In this document: in pieces, positions 1-5,467 of the stretch
How positions within the stretch are numbered: position 1 is the first letter of the stretch
Layout of the letters: each line of letters opens with the position of its first letter
Source of the DNA: Deltaproteobacteria bacterium
GTDB taxonomy: Bacteria > Myxococcota > B64-G9
Direction: 5' to 3'
Assembly: GCA_003647095.1 (NCBI GenBank)
Contig: QMME01000287.1
Location: forward strand, 1-5,663
DNA length: 5,663 bases
The notes under the pieces: generated by a model
Told to the model about the DNA's origin: nothing
The model's database searches: none
What the model saw: the letters and a program-made list of their open reading frames with translations, nothing else
Position numbers and translations under genes: made by a program

Positions 1-300
1 CATGCGCCCGGCGTGACTGGCCGGCCAGTAGAAGCGGTCGCAGTCGGGGCAGCGGGCCAGGGGCAGGCCGGCCTGCAGCACGTGGTAAGGAACCCGGTTG
101 CCGGCCTGCTCGGCCGTGGCCGCGTGCTCTTCATCGTCTCGGGTCACTGCCAGCTTCGGTTGCGCCGAGCCGGGGCGGGCAACACGGCTGGTCCGGAAAA
201 ATCGGGCACTTGCCCCCCATGAGAGTGGGGTAGGCGACAGGGGTTCGCCGGAGAACCTACGGAAACAGTTGGGAATCGCTTCCGGGCTCTCGCCAGGCAT
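1..300 (-). pseudogene. C-terminal part of a Mut7-C (PF01927-like) zinc-ribbon protein, partial and probably disrupted upstream
   Basis: The minus-strand frame is open from a stop at 517-519 down to base 1 and leaves the window, so the gene end is not seen. An in-frame ATG lies at 300-298. The stretch read from about 153 to 1 ends in CPDCDRFYWPASHAGRM. This matches the second CxxC knuckle plus the 'YW.GSH..rM' tail of Mut7-C proteins, a family with a PIN-like RNase domain followed by a zinc ribbon. In that family a first CxxC pair normally lies just before a segment like LAVTRDDEEHAATAEQ. Here the equivalent place reads SRVARPGSAQPK, with no cysteines, and nothing upstream of it (about 190-300) resembles the PIN-like domain. 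I infer that the upstream part was replaced by unrelated DNA, possibly IS91-related, and that the ATG at 300 is not an original start. The C-terminal assignment is good; a functional product is unlikely. Confidence 0.7.
215..257. repeat. Two adjacent small inverted repeats (hairpins)
   Basis: Two perfect 5-bp stems lie close together. The first is CCCCA / TGGGG with a 6-nt loop at 215-230. The second is GGTTC / GAACC with a 6-nt loop at 242-257. They sit between the Mut7-C remnant and the IS91-like transposase start. IS91-family and ISCR elements carry short palindromes near their ends, so these could be what is left of an element end, but I cannot match them to a known oriIS or terIS. Neither is followed by a T tract, so they are not convincing intrinsic terminators. 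Confidence 0.35.
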
Positions 301-353
301 GAGGATTGCTCCGGTTTGCCCTCGGGATGGAAGCGACCTGCCGCAAGCCGGGG

Positions 354-476
354 ATGGCGGAGCCGCGGACATACCGACCCAGGCGGCGGGAGCGGACGCT
401 GCTGCACCGGCTGGTGCGAGAGAACCTGGAGACGTTCCTGCGGCGAGCGCGCGAAGCCTGCCCGGATGACGATCCC
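354..476 (+). pseudogene. IS91-family transposase, N-terminal remnant
   Basis: The ATG at 354 opens a segment reading MAEPRTYRPRRRERTLL, followed by HRLVRENLETFLRRAREACPDDDP. This resembles the first ~40 residues of IS91-family (Y2, rolling-circle) transposases, which typically begin with a 'YRPR..E.T.Ly..v.e.leTF...a' helix before a zinc-binding region and the HUH/tyrosine catalytic core. After DDDP (about 476) the family would continue with 'VEREFR.FL.CG'. Here the frame instead runs through unrelated residues to a stop at 567-569. The zinc-finger cysteines, HUH motif and catalytic tyrosines are all missing, so no active enzyme can be made. An in-frame ATG at 306 extends the ORF upstream, but those extra 16 residues look unlike the family. 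Only a weak ribosome site precedes 354. The assignment rests on a short motif and is moderate. Confidence 0.55.
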
Positions 477-726
477 GGCCGCCACTTTCCGGGTGAAGGT
501 GGATCCGGCAGACCCTTCAAAGGTGGTTATAGACAGGTAAGGGCGGGACCGGACGGCATGATTTTCTAGATGCGGGCCCGGGGGCTGCATCCCGCCGAAG
601 CCTCTACACGAGTCTTCCCTGGCCCCGGAATGTAAACCCTCGATGCACCGGCACTCTATCCTGCCGCAGTCGTCCCTGCGTGGGAAGCATTGGCATGTGG
701 GCAGCCAGTTAACAATCGGCTGGCAC
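477..726. other. Intergenic stretch downstream of the serpin gene, no gene seen
   Basis: This stretch holds the debris after the IS91-like remnant and the 3' flank of the serpin gene. One plus-strand frame reads ATFRVKVDPADPSKVVIDR and stops at about 538-540. Its composition is protein-like, but it is too short to assign. The opposite strand is also open over the same bases, so neither frame is decisive. A weak imperfect hairpin at 702-722 (CAGCC / GGCTG) lies just beyond the serpin stop but has no T tract. I see no RNA gene, promoter or other repeat. Confidence 0.4.
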
Positions 727-2010
727 CTAGTTAGCGGGGTTGAGGATGCGGCCGATGAATAGCACGCTGCCGGTTTGCAGGTCGCGGATGAAGAAGATGA
801 AAGGTCGGTCGACATCGAGGTGGCGGGGAATACCCATTTCACTTACTATCACCGCCGTGGCGGCGGCGGCCTCGGTGCCGTACTCGTTGACGGTGACGAA
901 TGCCTGGTGCAGCACGTCACTGATGAACAGGTTGTGCGTGCCGTCCATGCCGGAGAAGTCGGCCTCACCGGCGACGAAGGCCCCGGGCATTCCCAGCTCG
1001 CCGAGGATCTGATTCAGCGAGAAAGTGGCACCATCGACTGTGAATCGCGGCATGGTCACCGTGGCGTAGTCGCTGCCCAGGGCGTCCACGATTTCGGCGA
1101 GCTTGCCGGCGTCGAGGTTCTGCTCGAAGGCGGCCAGGTCATCGGGCACGACTACCACCATGGAAAGCTCGTCGCCGTCGTAGGCAAGCTCCACCGCCTG
1201 CCAGCCCGCACCCTCGCCAAAGGGCATGCTCTCGGGTTGCACCATCATGGGTACGGTTACGGTGCTGCCGTCTGGCAGGGTGAAGGCGCCGTCGGCGGTG
1301 AGCTTGTCGTCGAAGACCTCTTTCCACTTGGCGTTGAAGTAGATGGCGTTGACCAGCACCAGCCGGGTCATCGTGTCGATGGCTCCCTGGGGAATGAAAT
1401 CCTCTATGCGGTCCTCGGTCTGCTCGGCCACCCAGTCGTTTATCACCAGCCGTCCGGCCTCGGGGTCGCTCATGAAGTCGAGCAGGTACAGCCCCGCCCC
1501 GTAGTACACCGCCAGGGTGTCCAGGAATGGCTGCAGGAACCGGTAGCCGGTCTGGCCGAACAGGCGGTTGACCACGTGCAGGCGGAAGGGCTCGCCGTCA
1601 GAGCCCTGTGCCCCCTGGCCGCGCGAGTTGAGAGCGAGATCCAGCCAGTCGAAGGCCGGGTGCAGCTTGTCCTGGCTCAGGGTGAAATGCAGGGTCTGGG
1701 CCATCTGGCTTTCCGTCTGCTCGCGGGCCCCGGCCCAGGTCATGGCCAGGGCCACGGAGATGGAGTAGGGGGAGAAGAAGAGGTTCCCGCCCTCCGGGTC
1801 GGCGGCGAGTTCCTTGTAGACGTCAATGGCGAACCGGGTGTTTCCCGCCACCAGTTCGGGAACGCCGTCGCCCGGTGGTTCGGCCAGGCGCTGCTTGTCC
1901 GATTTCACCTCCTGGCCGGGTGTGACGGTGTTGGTACCGCCGCCGCAGGCGCCGAGAACGAGGGCCGGCAGCAGCAACCATCCGGGTAACCTGGAAATCT
2001 TGCCTCTCAT
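727..2010 (-). CDS. Lipoprotein serpin (serine protease inhibitor, family I4)
   Basis: This encodes a 427-residue serpin, a suicide inhibitor that traps a serine (or cysteine) protease by inserting its cleaved reactive loop into beta-sheet A. Residues 1-22 form a lipoprotein signal: basic start, hydrophobic WLLLPALVLGAC, lipobox LGAC with Cys22. Gly23 follows, which by the Lol rule favours outer-membrane sorting. A linker to about 55 precedes the serpin fold. Landmarks are NLFFSPYSISVALAMT (77-92), NDWVAEQTEDRIEDF (191-205), LVLVNAIYF (217-225), the hinge E376-YGTEAAAAT (376-386), and the serpin signature LDVDRPFIFFI (398-408). The hinge has Thr at P14 and small residues at P12-P9, as in inhibitory serpins. 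Counting from P17 Glu376 puts P1 at Met392 and P1' at Gly393. The start at 2010 is chosen over upstream in-frame ATGs because AAGGAGG lies 6 nt before it and the signal peptide begins there. The gene is monocistronic as seen and flanked by transposon debris. Confidence 0.97.
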   Translation of the reverse strand: MRGKISRLPGWLLLPALVLGACGGGTNTVTPGQEVKSDKQRLAEPPGDGVPELVAGNTRFAIDVYKELAADPEGGNLFFSPYSISVALAMTWAGAREQTESQMAQTLHFTLSQDKLHPAFDWLDLALNSRGQGAQGSDGEPFRLHVVNRLFGQTGYRFLQPFLDTLAVYYGAGLYLLDFMSDPEAGRLVINDWVAEQTEDRIEDFIPQGAIDTMTRLVLVNAIYFNAKWKEVFDDKLTADGAFTLPDGSTVTVPMMVQPESMPFGEGAGWQAVELAYDGDELSMVVVVPDDLAAFEQNLDAGKLAEIVDALGSDYATVTMPRFTVDGATFSLNQILGELGMPGAFVAGEADFSGMDGTHNLFISDVLHQAFVTVNEYGTEAAAATAVIVSEMGIPRHLDVDRPFIFFIRDLQTGSVLFIGRILNPAN

Positions 2011-2016
2011 GATCTT

Positions 2017-2023
2017 CCTCCTT
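2017..2023 (-). promoter_or_regulatory. Shine-Dalgarno sequence of the serpin gene
   Basis: AAGGAGG on the minus strand ends 6 nt before the ATG at 2010. It decides the start: the open frame continues upstream to 2229, but those residues lack any signal peptide or serpin similarity and no comparable ribosome site precedes the upstream ATGs. Confidence 0.85.
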
Positions 2024-2346
2024 ATGGGTAGGTTTACAGTCCGCCTTGAACCCAAGCAAACTCCATGCCACCGCCCACCAACGTGGTTTCCTAGTTGTTC
2101 CGTGTGGTTGAGAGATTTGAGAGGATAGACGGCCATCAGAAATCCGTGATTCCGACAGTGAAAATCCAAGGTTGAGCCGCATGCAAGAGAAAAAAGTGGT
2201 CCTTCCGGGATCAGAGTGGGTATCCCCAAGATGTTGTGGTTGTGGGTAGGTCGACGGGCGGCCGCTCCGACGCCGGGACACCAGACCGCTTCTGCCTTCT
2301 CGTACCGCTACGTCTCTTGCCCATGTCTCCCTCCTGATCTCTTTGG
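2024..2346. other. Upstream region of the serpin gene, up to the truncated IS21-like element
   Basis: These ~320 bases separate the serpin start from the broken left side of the istA remnant and should hold the serpin promoter. I see no strong sigma-70 pair on the minus strand. The best candidate is TTGCTT with TAAACC 17 nt downstream, near 2036-2066, and it is poor. A T6 run on the minus strand near 2190-2196 has no clear hairpin before it. The stretch also contains the 37-codon ORF at 2211-2324. No repeat or IS21 left-end sequence is recognisable here. Confidence 0.4.
2211..2324 (-). CDS. Small basic ORF of unknown function (37 aa), possibly a truncated gene start
   Basis: The 37-residue reading frame begins MGKRRSGTRRQKRSGVPASE and ends SWGYPL before TGA. 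An unusually good ribosome site, AGGAGGG at 2329-2335, lies 4 nt upstream of the ATG. The N-terminal third is very basic (Lys/Arg-rich) and the rest is rich in Pro and Thr. I do not recognise it. Its start lies only about 20 bases from the left breakpoint of the IS21-like remnant, so its native promoter may have been lost. It could be the beginning of a longer gene cut short, or a small leader upstream of the serpin gene on the same strand (about 200 nt between them). The ribosome site is the only real support. Confidence 0.3.
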   Translation of the reverse strand: MGKRRSGTRRQKRSGVPASERPPVDLPTTTTSWGYPL

Positions 2347-3607
2347 TCCTACCCCAAACGGTTGTTCAAAGAAACCGGAGCCGGCATAGGAGAAACTCGA
2401 GGACCAGGCAATCGTCATCCCCTACTCAACGCTGACCGGTTTTTGCCGGCGGCGTGGAATCGGAGTCAAGGAAAAGAAGAGAGCGGGCAGATACCACTTC
2501 GAGCCGGGCGAGGAGATGCAGCACGACACCTTTCCGCACGACGTGGTGGTGGGTGGAAGGAAGCGTCGGCTGCAATGCGCGTCGTTGGTGTTGTGCTTCT
2601 GCCGCATGATCTTCATGCAGGTGTACTTGACTTTCAACCGGTTCTGGTGCAAGGTGTTCCTCACCGATGCGCTTCGGTACTTCGGGGGTGCGGCCGGGCG
2701 ATGCATAGTGGACAACACCAGCGTGGTGGTGGCCGCTGGGATGGGTGCGAACGCGGTGATGGCGTCGGAAATGGAGGCGTTTGGCAATCGGTTCGGGTTC
2801 GAGTTCAAGGCCCACGAGAAAGGAGACAAGAATCGCTCGGCACGGGTGGAGGTGCCGTTCTGGTTTATCGAGAGGAACTTCTATCCGGGGCGTACGTTCA
2901 GCGACCTGGACGATCTGAATCGGCAGGCGATTGCCTGGTGCGACCGGGCCAACCGCAAGTTCAAGAGATCCCTGCGCGCGGTGCCGCTGGAGCTGTACCA
3001 GATAGAAAAACCGCACCTGAAGCCGCTGCCCCTGCACATACCCGAGGTCTACAGGGTGCACCACCCAATGGTGGACCTGGAAGGCTATGTCCACCTTCAT
3101 ACCAATCGATACTCCGTGGACGAGGAACTGATCGGCCGGCGGGTAGAGGTACGTGAAGGCAAGGATCGGGTGCGCGTCTTCGCAGGGCACAACCAGGTGG
3201 CCGAACACGAGCGCCAGGAGGATGGCGCGCACAAACGCAAGACGCTGCCCCAACACCGGCATCCCGGCAGATGGGTCAAGAAGGGTGAGTCACTCCCTCC
3301 CCCCCTTGCCGAGGAGGAGACTTTGCGAAAGGCCGGAGAAGCTCTCTGCAAGTTGGTTGCCGAGCTGAGAAAAAGACATGCGGGGAGAGCCGCCCGCAAG
3401 ATCAAGCGCCTGCATCGGATGTATATCGAGTACCCGACCGATGCGCTGTGCAGGGCGGTCGAGGAGGCGCTCACCTACGGGCTGTACGATCTGGAGCGCA
3501 TCGAAAAGATGGTGCTTCGATGCGTTGCCGGAGAGTTTTTCCAGTTGCCACTGAGGACCGGTCATGAAGAAAAAGAAGACAAGCAAGAACAAAAGCGCGA
3601 AGAGTAA
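2347..3607 (+). pseudogene. istA: IstA, IS21-family DDE transposase, N-terminally truncated and frameshifted
   Basis: This is the IS21 transposase that cuts and joins element ends. From 2390 the frame is open to TAA at 3605-3607. It reads EKLEDQAIVIPYSTLTGF, then RAGRYHFEPGEEMQHDT, both typical of the IstA region before and at the catalytic core. Numbering from the first ATG (2516), the DDE triad is visible as Asp4 (QHDT), Asp66 (CIVDNTSVVV) and Glu112 (RSARVE). The conserved tail (NRYS, LIGRRVEVRE, YDLERIEKMVLR) follows. A stop (TAG, 2387-2389) blocks this frame upstream. The preceding frame, reading YPKRLFKETGAGIGE, plausibly continues the same protein, which implies a +1 shift near 2390. 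The usual N-terminal helix-turn-helix of about 100 residues is absent. The ATG at 2516 has no good ribosome site and falls inside the fold, so a functional protein is unlikely. It overlaps istB by 44 nt. Confidence 0.92.
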
Positions 3608-4415
3608 AACCACGAAGCGCAGGAAAGAAAAGAGCGCGATGAAGACGAAGCCTGAGGCCGAGCAGAAGTCGGGGTCAGGAGTCGAGACAGACCATGGCAA
3701 CCTGGAGCAGCTTCTCAAGAACCTGAAGTTGCGCAAGATGCTCCAGGTGCTCGACAGAGAGATCCAGCGCGCCGAGAAATTGCATCCGAGCTACTCCGAG
3801 TTCCTCTCCCGGTTGCTGCGCGAGCAGTACCACCATCAGCAGGAAAACAGCCTTCAGTACCGTATCAAACAAGCGAAGCAACCGGAACCATGGACGCTTG
3901 AGACCTTCCCCTTCGAGCTCCAGCCGGGAGTTCGCAAGGCCGCCATCCGGCAACTCGCGGAGTTGGACTTCGTCTCGCGTGCCGAGAACATCGTGTTCAT
4001 CGGAGACACCGGAGTAGGAAAGAGCGGCCAGGCCTGCGGGATCCTGCGCAAGGCCCTGGAGAACGGCTACCGGGGTCTGTTCATCAAGGCCCAGGATCTG
4101 TTCGATGAGATGTACGCCAGTCTTGCCGATCGTTCATCACGCAATCTCATCAATCGTCTTATGAGAAACAACGTGCTGCTGATCGACGAGCTTGGCTACC
4201 TGAACCTCCGCCCGGAGCAGTCGAACATCTTCTTCAGGTTGATGGAAGAACGGTACAGGAGAAAGCCGACGATCATCACCACGAATCTCAACTACGACGA
4301 CTGGTACGACTTCCTCGGCAACAAGCAAATGGTCAAGGCCCTGCCCTCCAGGCTGAGACACCATTGTCATACGGTAGTGATCGATGGCCCCACGTTGCGC
4401 ACACCGGCCGCCTGA
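3564..4415 (+). CDS. istB: IstB, IS21-family AAA+ ATPase helper of transposition
   Basis: This encodes the 283-residue ATPase that assembles on target DNA and stimulates IstA. Domains in order are a Lys-rich N-terminus (1-25), an IstB N-terminal helical domain (about 46-120, NLEQLLKNLKLRKM...), Walker A GDTGVGKS (147-154), Walker B VLLIDELGYL (204-213), a sensor-like TIITTN (236-241) and the C-terminal LPSRLRHHCHTV with arginines 263 and 265. The family usually has GKTHLA after the P-loop; here it reads GKSGQA. Ser for Thr preserves the Mg-binding hydroxyl, but the following residues are unusual. The start at 3564 is supported by GAGGA at 3553-3557, 6 nt upstream. Met26 (3639) would give a product nearer the usual ~250 residues and is a possible alternative. 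The frame is intact, so IstB could be produced even though its partner IstA is broken, probably by translational coupling within the 44-nt overlap. Confidence 0.94.
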   Translation: MKKKKTSKNKSAKSKTTKRRKEKSAMKTKPEAEQKSGSGVETDHGNLEQLLKNLKLRKMLQVLDREIQRAEKLHPSYSEFLSRLLREQYHHQQENSLQYRIKQAKQPEPWTLETFPFELQPGVRKAAIRQLAELDFVSRAENIVFIGDTGVGKSGQACGILRKALENGYRGLFIKAQDLFDEMYASLADRSSRNLINRLMRNNVLLIDELGYLNLRPEQSNIFFRLMEERYRRKPTIITTNLNYDDWYDFLGNKQMVKALPSRLRHHCHTVVIDGPTLRTPAA

Positions 4416-4533
4416 CGTCCCCTGCCTTTCAATTGTACCCTTCCCACGCCGCCTCGACACCTGTCCTGGAAAACCAAACCAACTCCCGATCACCACCAAT
4501 AATATGATCCAGAAAAGAATCTCACTTGCCGCT

Positions 4534-4579
4534 GGGGGCTACTTCTGGTGAGCACGGGGTGGGGATTTTTGGTGAGCGC
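4534..4579 (+). repeat. Two imperfect tandem repeats at the right end of the IS21-like element
   Basis: Two consecutive units, 4534-4555 and 4556-4579, both begin with a G-rich stretch and end in CTGGTGAGCAC or TTGGTGAGCGC. The shared core is TGGTGAGC. IS21-family ends carry multiple short repeats that act as transposase binding sites, and position and spacing here fit that. No counterpart is found at the left side of the element. The exact terminal base is not determined. Confidence 0.5.
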
Positions 4580-4585
4580 AGAAGC

Positions 4586-4994
4586 AAGCGCCTTCGTCGC
4601 GGTCGTCCCCGAAAGGGCGACCCTGTGAAAGAGGTTCGTACGCGGGTTTACCACATCGAGGTTCGCCGTAACAAGGAAGCCTTACGGGCCGAGGCCCGGA
4701 CCGACGGCGTCTTTCCCCCTGACCACCAATCTCGAACCTGGCTCGACACCGAAGAAGGAGATCCTGCTGGTCTACAAGTACCAGCCCTATGTGGAAAAGC
4801 GCCACGCCCTGTTCAAGACCGAGCTGGAGGTCGCCCCCGTTTACCTCAAGAAGCCGAGACGTGCCGCTGGGCTGGTTCATGCGGTGTTCCTGGCAATGAC
4901 ACTCGATGCCCTGATCGAAAGGACCTTGCGGCAAGGCATGAGTCAACACGGCATCGAGGCCCTGCCCATTTTGCCCGAGGGTACCTTCGCATGA
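4586..4994 (+). pseudogene. IS1634/IS4-like transposase remnant A (interior to C-terminal part, frameshifted)
   Basis: The first part (4586-4718) reads KRLRRGRPRKGDPVKEVRTR and continues to EARTDGVFP. This resembles the RGRPG...RTR...EA.tDGvFPL.TN region of IS1634-type (DUF4277-associated) DDE transposases. The protein then continues one frame over from 4719: LTTNLEP, then VYKYQPYVEKRHALFK (4770-4817), VAPVYLKKPRRAAGL and LDALIERTLRQGM, to LPILPEGTFA and TGA at 4992-4994. YKYQPYVEKRH is the family's version of the Y..(Q/R)..(I/V)E motif, and its Glu (codon 4794-4796) would be the third DDE residue. The frame change falls in a run of five C (4715-4719); four would keep the frame. Everything upstream, including both catalytic Asp residues, is missing because the IS21-like element abuts it. 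The tail after LPEG that the family normally has is also lost. Confidence 0.75.
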
Positions 4995-5467
4995 CCAAGG
5001 GAGGACGTTTGAAGATCGACCGCGCCAGGGTCAAACACTACGAGAAGCTCGACGGGAAGTTCGTTGTTCACTCCAATGACGACACCTTGACGGCCGAAGA
5101 CATGGCGCTTGGTTACAAGCAACTGATGGCGGTCGAGAGAGCCTGGCGATTGCTCAAGAGTGGACTCGCCATCCGGCCGATATTCCACTATGCACCCCAC
5201 CGCATCTGCGCGCACGTCTCACTGACCATGCTGGCGTTGCTCTTGGTACGGATCGTCGAGAACGCCTGTGATGACACCTGGCGCAACATCAGCGACGATC
5301 TACGGAGGATAAAACTTGCTCAATTGTCGACCCCCCAAGGCGATGTCTGGCAGGTGACGGAGGGTACTCCTGAGTCGCGTTACCGGTTGAAACAATTGGG
5401 CATTCCTCCACCACCCCCAATCCACAACGTCATCATCAGACCTACTCACACGCCTACCGACGGGTAA
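4979..5467 (+). pseudogene. IS1634/IS4-like transposase remnant B, C-terminal part
   Basis: From 4979 the frame reads GYLRMTKGGRLKIDRARVKH, then DGKFVVHSNDDTLTAEDMAL, GYKQLMAVERAWRLLKSGL, PIFHYAPHRICAHV and LALLLVRIVENACDDTW, ending at TAA 5465-5467. This matches the C-terminal half of IS1634-type transposases: the lead-in to the last beta strand, the YKQLMAVERAWR motif carrying the third DDE acid, then 'hRI.aHv...lAlll.r..E'. Counted from the ATG at 4991, which overlaps the stop of remnant A as ATGA, it would be 158 residues with the catalytic Glu at 49. The first two catalytic Asp residues are absent, so it is inactive. Remnant A carries its own version of the same motif, so A and B are two different transposases joined at about 4975-4990. 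An ATG at 4526 in the same frame gives a nominal 313-codon ORF, but its middle (about 4719-4978) is out of frame with A and is not real protein. Confidence 0.85.

Larger units (their letters stand above)
2347..4585 (+). mobile_element. IS21-family insertion sequence, left end truncated
   Basis: The element contains an istA remnant, a complete istB overlapping it, and about 120 non-coding bases leading to a repeat-bearing right end, which is the usual IS21 order. No copy of the right-end repeat, in inverted orientation, is found left of istA, and the IstA N-terminus is missing, so the left end has been deleted. The left limit is approximate: IstA-like reading is visible from about 2347-2390. 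The right limit is also approximate, placed where the reading frame of another transposase (fragment A) begins at 4586. Without a left end it cannot transpose on its own. Confidence 0.8.

Noticed and set aside
215..257. 5S rRNA-like or small RNA structure
   Set aside because: CCCATGAGAGTGGGG faintly recalls the 3' part of 5S rRNA, but the rest of a 5S gene is absent, and the two short hairpins do not form a larger conserved fold.
702..722. Intrinsic terminator for the serpin gene
   Set aside because: The hairpin (CAGCC / GGCTG) has a weak 5-bp stem, a long loop and no T tract on the minus strand.
144..842. 232-codon minus-strand open frame from inside the serpin end to the Mut7-C remnant
   Set aside because: It starts in another frame inside the serpin 3' end, crosses the IS91-like remnant antisense and shows no recognisable domain; long open frames are common by chance at this GC content.
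775..1989. 404-codon plus-strand open frame opposite the serpin gene
   Set aside because: It is the antisense of the serpin. Its composition is dominated by Gly, Val and His from GC-rich complementary codons, with no family motif and no ribosome site, while the serpin strand is unambiguous.
2426..3262. 278-codon minus-strand open frame opposite istA
   Set aside because: It lies entirely antisense to the clearly recognisable IstA catalytic core and has no motif of its own.
3563..3600. Programmed -1 frameshift at the A-rich istA/istB overlap to make an IstA-IstB fusion
   Set aside because: istB lies in the +1 frame relative to istA, so slippage of -1 on the A-rich run would enter the third frame, not istB. 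A good GAGGA site before the istB ATG explains its translation.
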